Assembly: GCF_037975245.1 (NCBI RefSeq)
Contig: NC_092580.1
Coordinates: 22,370,501 to 22,434,500 of the forward strand
Source: Apostichopus japonicus
Taxonomy: Eukaryota > Echinodermata > Holothuroidea > Aspidochirotida > Stichopodidae
Direction of reading: 5' to 3'
Length of the DNA stretch: 64,000 bases
In this document: in pieces, positions 24,260 through 37,600 of the stretch
Position numbering within the stretch: position 1 is the first letter of the stretch
Layout: every line of letters starts with the position of its first letter
Position numbers and translations under genes: made by a program
The notes under the pieces: generated by a model
What the model saw: only the letters and a program-made list of their open reading frames with translations
The model's database searches: none
What the model was told of the DNA's origin: nothing

Positions 24260-25641
24260 ATCGTAATGAGTTGGAAAATCAAGAACAGTGAAAAAACTTT
24301 CAGCCTCCACCGGGATTCGAACCACGGGCCTATATATATATATATATTTATATATTATGTATACAAACTTACCTCTTGAAGTACTGCAATGATGCCACCA
24401 TCTTCTGTTTTACGAAGGCAGTACACCTTCTGATCGAAGGAGCCTTCAAGCTCTGACGAGCCTAAGGGAATATCTCCGATTTCTTCTGAAAACCAATCGT
24501 TTTGTGGCGGTATCGACTGTACCAGATTTTCAGTCAGCATCATACTATTCTGTGAAAACGAAGACAACAGGGAGGTCCTCTGTCCAGGCGGTACCATCAT
24601 ACTATTCTGTGAGCCGGAAGACTGGAGGGACATATTCTGTCCAGGTAACTCTGGAAACATTTTCATCTCGCCAGTGGAATGGGATGCTTTTAGTGATGTA
24701 CTGCTCTTATAACTTGATGGTGTAGGAGTTGTTGTACTTGTACTGCTGTCATCTGCTGCTAAGGATGATTCATTTTCTGCTTCTGTGTACATGACATCTA
24801 GCTTCTTTGTTGTTAGTCTTTCCAACTCTTTAAGGGCACCGTGAGAGTGAAGCTCACTGCACAAGTTAATTTGTCATGGTTAGACCCAACAAGATGATGG
24901 TAAAAGTGGAGGGGGGGGGGGGAGCTAAACTCACTAGGTGCTGGATCAATTAGGGGGTCCAGGTACTATGGGATAAAGACAATGATGTATTTTAATTTGC
25001 ATAATTTTCTAAAGGCAAATTGAAGACTTCAAATAGAGAGCCCAGTGTCATATTTCTCCAAGCCTGGTCATGTTGACTTGGACAGCACACCACAGGACAA
25101 ATTAACATAGAGATGTGATATCAGTAAAAAGGAGAGATTACTTAGGTCATATTAGACTAAAACAGTAGTGTAAACCTTGGCAACATACACAATACTCTGA
25201 AAAAGGCCTATGTATAGGTATAAGTATAAAAGTAACAAAGCCAGGCTGATGTCTCAACTCTATCAGGATCTTTCTTCGGTCTGTCTCTGAATTACAACCT
25301 ACTAAGAAGCAAAATGTCAAATACTTTTACTAATTATCTTTAAAATTTTGAATGTTAATATTTTGCTTACTGGTAGATCCATCTATAAACTGTTGGAATG
25401 AGGGAAGCTGCATTTTTTATCATCAATAAAACCTCATCTTTATTCAGCTGGATGTTCTTGTGCGTAGCCCATAGATCAAGATCCCCGATAATATGAGGGA
25501 TTATGCGACCAGGGCCGGGAAGAGCAAACCTCTGACACAACTCAGTGACATTTCTGTAGCTAGGTGAGTTGCTAGGTGACTCAGAAGACAGAAGTTGTAC
25601 ACCACACTAAAAGGAAATGGAGGGGAAAAAATACATATGTT

Positions 25642-25672
<31 letters not shown>

Positions 25673-28600
25673 TGATACTAGTTGAGACTAGTGGAACACT
25701 AGTAGTTGTAACTCTGAGTTTCACGCGTTTTAGCGATCGTCAGACAACTGATAGTTTCAAGTTATGCTCCATGAATATATAGGATCCTCGTAACCCTATA
25801 ATCCCCGGTAATCCCGACGAGCCCAAATCTTGTATGTTAAATCAACAGTAGCAACCTATCACAATCAAACTTTTCAACAAGTGCATCATATATATATGAA
25901 CAAAACATTGCACTTTTACTGCAACAAAATTTGGGCAAAGAAAAATACAAATGGGTCCAAATACCTCCCCGACCTCCCCCTCTCCCCACCCTTAGGCCCC
26001 TCCCAGTACGGACATCTGCAAAATTTTGTGCCCCTCCTCCATTAACTTTGATTTTGAAACAGAGAGTAGAGTTATTTGGTTTCAGGTAAGGTCAAATCGA
26101 TACAAGCATAAATTAAACTTAAATTCCATGACCATTAAAATGGGGACAAACATCATTTGCTTTTTCTCATTCTAGCCACAAGAAGTCTTTGCTTTATTTC
26201 AATAATTAATTTTCCGAGTCAGTTTTTCGTTGTCCATTTACTCATATCCAACAAAACTTTACACTATAGCGTAAATTTGGTTGTTCTACAGGAAGATCCT
26301 CTTTATTGAATGTTCAGATATGGCAACTCTATATAAAACACCCCTCACACCCTCCTTCCCTCTTGGAGAACCCATTCCGTACTTTTGGACATACCTTGCA
26401 TTTCACTCATTGCTACAAGTTTGTCAATTGAAATAACATCTTGCTGAAGAAAATATACATTCGTTTTACATCATTTTTACCTTTATGTCAAAGACAGTCA
26501 CCAATTTCAGATCCAGTCTTCCTAGTAAAACCTTTGCAACACTTTCACAGTCAAATGTGACCTTTTCAAAGAAAGAAAGTAAGAAAAAAAGAAAAGAAAA
26601 AAAAAACGTGTGAAAAAGAATAAATAAAATTGTCCATCTGTCTTGTGAAGCTGGCCATGCATTGCCCTGACTGAACATGATCCAACTCAACTAGACCGTT
26701 TGACCTAGTTTTTGGTAGTCCTCAAGACCTGCAGTCTTACCCTCACACACAGAATAACCAGAGAAAAATCCTAGCAACCATCTTCATTTAACAACAGGTG
26801 CTTGGTTAGGTCAAATGCAAAATTATTTCCTTGTGATTGTCAAGGCACATTCACTTTGGGCATTACAGGGAATATTTTTGAGCTTACATTTTACATAGTA
26901 ATTTTCAAAATAAAATAAAACTGTTAGCAAACTGCTTATGCACTAGAGAGCCTGTGTAAGAGAATGTGTAAAGGTAAGTTAGCCTGACGTTTCGATCCTA
27001 GCAGGATCTTCTTCAAAGGCCCAACAAAAAAAAAACAAAAAATTTTATTTTTTTCTAGCCTTTGAAGAAGATCCTGCTAGGATCGAAACGTCAGGCCAAC
27101 TTACTTTTACACAGTAATTTTCACATAGATTACTTCCTTAGTATAAAATACTGAAAACCTTATGGTTTTCTGTACAATAAACAAAACAGTTATATATGTC
27201 TTTGGATTTTTAGCAATTGGAAATATATTTGTATAGCAATTTGCCGCAATGCTAAAAACTTTCTGTCAGGTGTTAGATGTGAAAAATGTATCCACAGATT
27301 TGAAGTTTGCTTGAGGAGAACAGTTATTGGTTATTTTTGGATCATCTACGTTTAAGTACAAGCTAGCTTTGATGCATCCTAACCATGGATTCTGATGGAT
27401 GGGTGAGGGACTAGTGGGTCATAGCTCAAGCTTGAGTTGTGGACCTAACAGTTTATAAGCTGTTGGACTAGATGCTAATAATGAGGTTCAGCAACAGGAA
27501 TATTGACTTTCTCCAGCAAATTTTGAACAGAAGAGCAGAAGGAAACTACAAGATTTTGCCTCCTGGTGGATCTGTGACATCACACATGATCAAAATGCCC
27601 CCTATAGGATGTGACTTGTACCAATGTAAGAATCCCTATCGCCTTAGAATGATCCATCTTTTAATAATTTATACTTGCTTACTCTAAGAATTCAAAACGC
27701 ATTTTATCATAAGAAACAAGGGCACAATCTTACAATTGATGAGAAAAGTTAACATACCATTACAACTTTTCGATTCTTTAAGAAATCGCAAAACTTGGTC
27801 CATCTAGCATCATACTGGTGGTTGACCTGACCAGCTCCCATCGGAGGAATCGGAAGCAAAAATCCGGTACCAGACCAATTCAAAACTACCAAAATATCTT
27901 GGCTGTGCATGACAGATATGATTGGATTAACTTCCCACAGCATCTGAGCGATGAGCATGGTTAACCTGTTTTCATTCCCTATCACCTCTACCTTCACGTC
28001 TACTTTAGTCTCTGTTGCCATGGAAACTGCTGCATCTGCTTTCTTCTTCTTCCTCTTGGACCTTTTTCTTGCAGTCTTGGTTTTGGTGGGATCTGATGAT
28101 ATCGATTTCAAAGAAGAAGATGAAGACAGTGCACCCTCCTCAGAGGTAGGTGGTACCTCTCTCTCACTATCTGGAATGGAAGGAAGGGCACCCTGAACTG
28201 GTAATATCGATGATGTAGGGCCTTTTTCAGGTAACGATAATGGCATGGGGTCTGTCTCACTTCCTTTTGACTGCACTGTAGGGCTCTCTTTGGGTGGAGG
28301 TGGTCCTTTGATATTTGCTTTAGCACCCTGTGATACCCTTCTGTTGACATCAGGTATGGCTGCTGTCAGAATACCTTAACATTAGAAAAAATTGAGATGC
28401 AGGTAGTTGTTCCCCCTCTACAAAATATGTCTGTAAATGCAATTTAAGTACTACTACTTAATGCAATATGATGGATTTTCTTCAACTCTGGTACTGTGTC
28501 AAACAGTAGGGCACTGAGAGGGCTGCAACATTATCTTATTTTATTGAAAAACTTGAAAAATATATGTATTCCTTTAACTAATGCATGACAGGCTCATAAT

Positions 28601-31600
28601 GAAACAGTTACAAACAAAGTGAAGGATGCATGAAAATCCAGGCAGCTGGAATTCATGCGCATAGCAAAAGTATTTCAAGGAAAGGCAGTAATGAAAAATG
28701 ATTTCATTTCCTAAACTTTGCCACTATAGTGCAATGAATTAAACATTAATTATCAATGCTGTCTTTTAATTGACTATTTTATATGTTTTTTGAATGAAAG
28801 TGCAAGAATGCCATTTCAAAGGGACTTGGAGTAACAATAACAAATAAATTAAGAAAAAACCCATTGAAACATTATATCCATGTGATGATCTTGAATAAAT
28901 ACAAGACTATAGGAATCTTTCTCTGTTCCAATAAATTACAAGGCAGAATTAACTTCTGTTGAGACTATCACAATGTACAGCACGGTACTAATTTAACATA
29001 CTGTACATAAAGACATCAAGAAAAACTTGTTGGAATGGAATTGTGTGCAGTTTCAAATGGCACTTAAAGCATGCACCCTCACCTTTTGACCCTGTGTGAC
29101 TATTAACGGATGGACTAAGCAAGGTTATGTCCAAATTTTCAGCACGATGAATCCTGCTGCAATTCTCAATCAACTTCTCAAATTCAGATGTCTCTATTTT
29201 CTGGTCGTCTTTTAGTGGCCCTCTCTGGGCTAATTCCACAATTAGCTTCGTAAAACCAAAAGCTTTGTTAAAATGACTCTTGCCACCACTCAGGTATATG
29301 AAAAATGTCAGCTGACATTGGAGACAGAAATCTTCTTGATGGTCTTCACAGAGCTGGAACAAATTGTCAAAGCACGGCATGTCCTTTCCAGGGTGAACAA
29401 CTGTCTCTAGTGAGGATGTGTCCACATTCATGACAAACATTGATGGGAAATTTTTCAAGTATGTCTCGAAGTCATCATTGAATACTTTCTTTTCTGCTTG
29501 TGATCCGATGCCATAACCCTGCTCATGCAGAGTATTTACTGGACAATTGCCATTATATTTAAGATTAATCCTGACCAACAAGCACAATTTGAGGAAAGCC
29601 CGATCTTTAGGTGTGTTTTGGGAAATAAATTCCTGGGTATAGATAAGGTGTTGAGTCTCCAATGTTGGCAGGTCCTTAAAGTTTGCTATCCAAGATCTGG
29701 TCTCTTCAAATGTGAAACCACTTTCTTCCAGGTCTCTCCACAACATGGGGTGGTCTCTTTGTTGAAGAATGGATTCAATTGCTCTCAATGTCTTGACAAC
29801 TGTAGATTTTCTCTCTTCCAGAATTTCTTGAGAGGAAAACAAAATATTACATGTTTGTGGCAATCACCGGCAAATGCTGTAAACTTAACAAGTAGAAGAA
29901 ACAGTTGGTAATTTACACCTCACTTAGAACTTGGTCTTCCATAAACAACACTAGAAAAAACTTGAAATTTGATGTATCATGCAAAAAACTGTAAAACTGA
30001 AAAAAAAGAAGGAATTCAACGAAAAGAGGCAAAGTTCTTTTTAGAAAGGGCAGCAGAAAGAAGCCACTTATCAGATGATCTAGCTTGCGAGAAACCTTGT
30101 AAAACAATTTCACAATATTTCACAGGATTAGTAAGCTGTCAATTTTCAAAGATGTGTTTACAATTTCTTCATCTGTGTTGCAGGAAGCACACAAACATAT
30201 GCTACTTGCCATGATGCACACTAAAATCATGTTTGCAGAACATTACTTCACAAAGATGATCATACATGATGAGGGTAAGCTAGCATGATTTTGAGCAGCT
30301 TATGTGATCCTATGTTAGCAACTTACAATGCATGATACTCCCAAGCTACTTTTCTTGTTAAGCTCTAACCCATATCTAACCAGTAATGTTGTAGGTACTA
30401 TTGTTTTTAATGTATTTCAGGGCTATGTTAGATGAGTCAGTCAATGAAATCTCTCTTTAATGTCATTGCTTTACACTTTTTTTGACTACAGTGTTGTTGC
30501 TAAAGGCTATCTTCTGACAAAATATCTTTGTTATGCAGACATCTATTCAAGAATTCTCTAAATATTGTCTGGCATTGAATTTTGCTTTCACATTGCAACC
30601 AGTTTAATAGACTCAGACTGAATCTTCAGTGTGACAAACTTTAACAAAAAACTGTAAACTCAATATGACTTAACTCAATATACCTTAATAAAAATTATAA
30701 ATTTATCCAAATGAAAGTTTACCTATTTGGACTTCATTGTTACTCTTTGCATCACTTTGACTTCCAACATCAGAGTCCATCGATGATGTAGGGCCTTTTT
30801 CTGGTAATGATAATGGCATGGGGACTGTCTGATCACTTCCTTTTGACTGCACCGTAGGGCTCTCTTTGGGTGGAGGTGGTCCTTTGATATTTGCTTTAGC
30901 ACCCTGTGATACCCCTCTGTTGACATCAGATATGGCTGCCGTCGGGATACCTTTTACATTGGAAACAAATAAAGAAGTTTTTCCCCTCTACAAAATATGT
31001 CTGTAAATTCAATTTAAGTACTACTACTTAATTCAATACGATGGGTTTTCTTCAACTCTGGTACTGTGTATAACAGTAGGGCACTGAGAGGGCTGCACCA
31101 TTATGTTATTTTAATTGATAAACTTTTAGCCATGATTTTGGTCCAGTTCAGGACATAATTATTTTGTGCAGTTTCACACAAGAATGACTTTTGGTCAGCT
31201 AATATCATCTCTATAGTTTGATATTGACTGAGCTACTGTACCTTACTGCAGAGGAAGTTACAGCTTTCCTCTTTTGACACAATCCTTAAACTAAGAACAC
31301 TAAGAAGCATGTTTTACATTGACAGGATCAAAACCTGAAAAATATATGTATTCCTATAACTAATGCATGATAGGCTTATGATGAAACAGTTACAAGCAAA
31401 GGGAAGGATGCATGAAAATCCAGGCAGCTAGCATTGATGTGCATAATAAAAGTATTTCAAGGAAAGGCGGTAAAGAAAATGATTTCATTTCCTAAACTTT
31501 GCCACTATAGTGCAATGAATTAAACATTAATTATCAATGCTGTCTTTTATTGACTATTTTATATGTCTTCTGAATGAAAGTGCAAGAATGCCATTTCAAA

Positions 31601-34600
31601 GGGACTTGGAGTAACAATAACAAATAAATTAAGTAAAAAAACCCATTGGAAACATTATATCCATGTGATGATCTTGAATAAATACAAGACTATAGGAATC
31701 CTTCTCTGTTCCAATAAATTACAAGGCAGAATTAACTCCTGTTGAGACTATCACAATGTACAGCACAGGACTAATTTAACATACTGTACATAAAGACATC
31801 AAGAAAAACTTGTTGGAATGGAATTGTGTGCAGTTTCAAATGGCACTTAAAGCATGCACCCTCACCTTTTGACCCTGTGTGACTACTACCGGATGGAATA
31901 AGCAACGTTATAATCAAATTTTCAGCAAGATGAATCCTGCTGCAATTCTCAAGCAACTTCTCAAATTCAGATGTCTCTGTTTTCTGGTCGTGTTTTAGTG
32001 ACCCTCTCTGGGCTAATTCCACAATAAGCTTGGTAAAACCAAAAGCTTTGTTAAAATGACTCTTGCCACCACTCAGGTATATGAAAAATGTCAGCTGACA
32101 TTGAAGACAGAAATCTTCTTGATGGTCTTCACAGAGTTGGAACAAATTCTCAAAGCACGGCATGTCCTTTCCAGGATGAACAACTGTCTCTAGTGAGGAT
32201 GCGTCACCATTCATGACAAACACTGATGAGAAATTATTCAAGTATGCCTCAAAGTCAACATTGAATACTTTCTTTTCTGCTGATGATTCGATGCCATAAC
32301 TCTGCTCATGCAAAGTATTTACTGGACAATTGCCATTATATTTAAGATTAATCCTGACCAACAAGCACAATTTGAGGAAAGCCCGATCTTTAGGTGTGTT
32401 TTGGGAAATAAATTCCTGGGTACAGATAAGGTGATGAGTCTCCAATGTTGGCAGGTCCTTAAAGTTTGCTATCCAAGATCTGGTCTCTTCAAATGTGAAA
32501 CCACTTTCTTCCAGGTCTCTCCACAACATGGGGTGGTCTCTTTGTTGAAGAATGGATTCAATTGCTCTCAATGTCTTGACAACTGTAGATTTTCTCTCTT
32601 CCAGAATTTCTTGAAGGGAAAACAAAATTTTACATATTTGTAGCAATCACAGGCAAATGCCATAAACTTAACAAGTGAAAGAAACAGTTGGTAATTCACA
32701 CCTTACTTAGAAATTGGCCTTCCATAAACAACACTAGAAAAAGACTTTGAGATTTGATATATCATGCAAAAAAACTGTAATACTGTAAAAGAAAAACAAC
32801 GAAAAGAGGCAAAGTTCTTTATAGAAAGGACAGCAGAGAAAAGTCACTTATCAGATGATCGAGCTTGTGAGAAATCTTGTAAAACAGTTTCACAATATTT
32901 CACAGGATTAGTAAGCTGTCAGTTTTCAAAGATGTGTTTACAATTTCTTCATCTGTGTTGCAGGAAGCACAGAAACATATGCTGCTTGCTGTGATGTACA
33001 ATGAAATGAATGTTTGCAGAACATTACTTCACAAAGATGATCATACATGATTAAGGTAAGCTAGAATGATTTTGAGCAGCTTATGTGGTCCTATGTAAGC
33101 AACTTACAATGCATGATACTCCCGCTCCTTTTCCTGTTAAGGTCTGACCCATATCTAACCAGTAATGTTGTAGGTACCATTGTTTATGAGTGTATTTTAA
33201 AGCTATTTTACTGTAGATGAGTCAGTCAATGAAATCTCTCTTTAATGTCATTGCTTTACACATTTTCTAACTACAGTGTTGTTGCTACAGGCTATCTTCT
33301 GACAATATATCTTTGCTATGCAGACATCTATTCAAGAATTTCTCTAATTATTAAATGGCATTGAAGTTTGCTTTCTCATTGCAACCATTTTCATAGATTC
33401 ATAAAACAGACTGAATCTTCAGCGTGACAAACTGTAACGAAAAACTATAAACTCAAAATTACTTAACTCAATATACCTTAATAAAAATAATAAATTCATC
33501 CAAATGAAAGTTTACCTATTTGGACTTCATTTTTGCTCTTTGCATCACTTTGACTTCCAACATCAGAGTCCATCGATGATGTAGGGATTTTTTCTGGTAA
33601 CGATAATGGCATGGGGACTGTCTGATCACTTCCTTTTGACTGCACCATAGGGCTCTCTTTGGGTGGAGGTGGTCCTTTGATATTTGCATTAGCACCCTGT
33701 GATAACCCTCTGTTGACATCAGATATGGCTGCTGTCTGGTTACCTTTACATTGGAAACAAAATTAAGATGCTGGTAGTTTTGCCTCTCTACAAAATATAT
33801 CTGTAAATGCAATTTAAGTACTACTACTTAATGCAATATGAAGGGTTTTCTTCAACTCTGGTACTGTGTATAACAGTAGGGCACTGAGTGGGCTGCAACA
33901 TTATGTTATTTTTATTGATAAACTTTTAGCCATGATTTTGGTCCAGTGCAGGACATAATCTTTTATGCAGTTTCACACAAGAAGTAATTCCGGTCTGATA
34001 AGATCATTTCTATAGTTTGATATTGACTGAGCTACCTTACTGCAGAGGAAGTTACAGCTTTCTTCTTTTGACACAATCCTTAAACTAAGAACACTAAGAA
34101 GCATGTTTTACATTGACAGTATCAAAACCTGAAAAATATATGTATTCCTATAACTGATGCATGATAGGCTTATGATGTAACAGTTACAAGCAAAGGGAAG
34201 GATGCATGAAAATCCAGGCAGCTAGCATTGATGTGCATAATAAAAGTATTTCAAGGAAAGGCGGTAAAGAAAATGATTTCATTTCCTAAACTTTGCCACT
34301 ATAGTGCAATGAATTAAACATTAATTATCAATGCTGTTTTTTATTGACTATTTTATATGTCTTCTGAATGAAAGTGCAAGAATGCCATTTCAAAGGGACT
34401 TGGAGTAACAATAACAAATAAATTAAGAAAAAAACCCATTGGAAACATTATATCCATGTGATGATCTTGAATAAATACAAGACTATAGGAATCCTTCTCT
34501 GTTCCAATAAATTACAAGGCAGAATTAACTCCTGTTGAGACTATCACAATGTACAGCACAGGACTACTTTAACATACTGTACATAAAAGACATCAAGAAA

Positions 34601-37600
34601 AACTTGTTGGAATGGAATTGTGTGCAGTTTCAAATGGCACTTAAAGCATGCACCCTCACCTTTTGACCCTGTGTGACTACTACCGGATGGAATAAGCAAC
34701 GTTAAAATCAAATTTTCAGCAAGATGAATCCTGCTGCAATTCTCAATCAACTTCTCAAATTCAGATGTCTCTATTTTCTGGTCGTGTTTTAGTGACCCTC
34801 TCTGGGCTAATTCCACAATAAGCTTGGTAAAACCAAAAGCTCTGTTAAAATGACTCCTGCCACCACTCAGGTATATGAAAAATGTCAGCTGACATTGGAG
34901 ACAGAAATCTTCCTGATGGTCTTCACAGAGTTGGAACAAATTCTCAAAGCACGGCATGTCCTTTCCAGGGTGAACAACTGTCTCTAGTGAGGACGTGTCC
35001 ACATTCATGACAAACACTGATGGGAAATTTTCCAAATATGGCTCGAAGTCAACATTGAATGCTTTCTTTTCTGCTGATGATCCGATGCCACAAACCTGCT
35101 CATGCAAAGTATTTACTGGACAATTGCCATTATATTTAAGATTAATCCTGACCAACAAGCACAATTTGAGGAAAGCCCGATCTTTAGGTGTGTTTTGGGA
35201 AATAAATTCCTGGGTATAGATAAGGTGTTGAGTCTCCAATGTTGGCAGGTCCTTAAAGTTTGCTATCCAAGATCTGGTCTCTTCAAATGTGGAAACATTT
35301 TCTTCCAGGTCTCTCCACAACATGGGGTGGTCTCTTTGTTGAAGAATGGATTCAATTGCTCTCAATGTCTTGACAACTGTAGATTTTCTGTCTTCCAGAA
35401 TTTCTTGAGAGGAAAACAAAATTTTACATATTTGTGGCAATCACCGGCAAATGCTGTAAACTTAACAAGTGGAAGAAACAGTTGGTATATCACATCTTAC
35501 TTAGAACTTGGTCTTCCATAAACAACACTAGAAAAAAACTTGAAATTTGATATATCATGCAAAAAACTGTGAAAATGAAAAAGAAAAAGGAAAACAATGA
35601 AAAGAGGCAAAGTTCTTTATAGAAAGGGCAGCAGAAAGAAGCCACTTATCAGATGATAGAGCTTGCAAGAAACCAAAACAATTTCACAATATTTCACAGG
35701 ATAAGTAATCTGTTTGTTTTCAAAGATGTGTTTACAATTTCTTCATCTGTGTTGCAGGAAGCACACAAACATAAGCTGCTTGCGGTGATGTACAATGAAA
35801 TGCATGTTTGCAGAACATTATTTCACAAAGATGATCATACATGATGAGGGTAAGCTAGCATGATTTTGAGTAGCTTATGTGGTCCTATGTAAGCAACTAA
35901 CAATGCTCCCAAGCTACTTTTCCTGTTAAGGTCTGACCCATATCTAACCAGTAATGTTGTAGGTACTACTGTTCTTGAGTGTATTTTAAGGCTCTGTTAG
36001 ATGAGTCAGTCAATGAAATCTCTCTTTAATGTCATTGCTTTACACTTTTTGTGTTGTTGCTAAAGGCTATCTTTTGACAAAATATCTTTGCTATGAAAAC
36101 ATCTATTTGAAAATTTCTCTAAATATTGTCTGGCATTGATTTTTTCTCATTGAAAGCATTTTCCTATATGCATAAAGCAGACTGAATCTTCAGCGTGACA
36201 AACTCTTAAGAAAACTGTAAACTCAAAATGACTTAACTCAACATACCTTAATAAAAATAATAAATTCATCCAAATGAAAGTTTACCTATTTGGACTTCAT
36301 TGTTGCTCTTTGCATCACTTTGACCACCAACATCAGAGTCCACCTTTCCACCCTGGGGTGCCTTGATGAGATCGACAACTTTGTCAACAGAATTAACCAA
36401 TTCTAATTCTTTTTTGAGGAAGAGGTGTGTCTGCAGAAACTTGCAGGCAAAGCTAATATTACAGTTATCACCACAAATGTTTACAAAGTAGTTTAATTTG
36501 TTCATTACAGATGGCTTGGCTCCTTCTTTTTCTTTTCCAAAGAATGACAAAAACTTCAATGCACTAACACATTGTGTGACAAAGTCGTTCTTGACGACAA
36601 ATACTTTCGGAAATTTCAGGAGGAACTCCTGGAAACTTTGACAATTAAGTCGAGTTTCTACAATCTCCTGATATGTAGCGATTTCTTCAAACTGTTCCTT
36701 GAGCTCCACTAAACTTATTTTGGAGGGTTTGTTAGATCTGCTACGATTTTCCAAAATTAATTGAAGTTTTAGTCTGTTCCTGTGAAATGGAGTGTTCAGT
36801 GCAACAAAATCTTTGGACATGCAGAGTGACTTTGCCACCTTGTTACAATACTGCTTCATAAACTCTTCAACAGTGTTATCGGGGTTCTCGTCAAGTGATA
36901 AAAATTTCTTCTTGAATTCTGTCCAGCTCATTGGGTAACCTTGAGTTTTTAATATCTCTTTCACAAAGTTCTCGGTCAATGCCTTGGAAGGCTGGTTTTG
37001 TATCTTCTTGGTAACAGATGTTAGCCAACCTTGATCTCTTTGACCTATTAGCAAGGAAAAATGATAACCGGAGTGAATGATCTGTCAGAAGTTATTTGCC
37101 ATGTACAGGTATGTGGAGCACTAACAATTCAAATCAGTTCGTGGGAAAGTAATAAGAATGACTAACCCTTTCAATTCTGTCAAGTGACATTTTAAGGTTT
37201 TCAGATCATAATTAGAGCAATCAACCATCAAGGCACAATCATAAGTCAAATTCAGTTCATCAGCTCTTAAGATTTTCACATATTTATCTCCAAAGGCTTG
37301 AGACCACCACCACAGGCAATAGGTATCTATAATCCTACTTCTTACAAACCAATGGTAAGTCAGCATAAAGTACTGAGTTTTTTAGACACCATCATGGTTA
37401 ATACAAATATCTACAAATGGCGGAACTTGTCGATGATAATTCTGTAGACTATTAAAAAGTACACTTTTGCAATTGTATAATTTCATTATCAAATGTGGTT
37501 AGACCAAAAGCAGTCCTGATCGCGTACTTATCAAACTAAGGAAATACTGCCAATGGGATGAATTTTGGTACTTAACAATCTGATATACACAGGTTGTCAT

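Larger units (their letters stand above)
28207..36342 (-). repeat. intragenic tandem triplication of a 2.6-2.8 kb unit
   Basis: Three direct units, 33573-36342, 30780-33572 and 28207-30779. Each holds the end of exon C (or its chimeric copy), an intron, a D exon, an intron and the start of an F-type exon. Introns are highly similar between units. Each extra unit adds 972 coding bases (324 residues) in frame. Confidence 0.85.

Noticed and set aside
30723-30926. Minus-strand frame beginning MSTEGYHRVLKQ, seen at four places
   Set aside because: It is another frame of the linker exons FC1, FC2 and F; the in-frame, phase-compatible reading is the proline/serine-rich linker.
35102-35521. Plus-strand open frames of 111-139 residues opposite the D exons, repeated three times
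   Set aside because: They are antisense shadows of the conserved D exons; the repetition simply follows the triplication.
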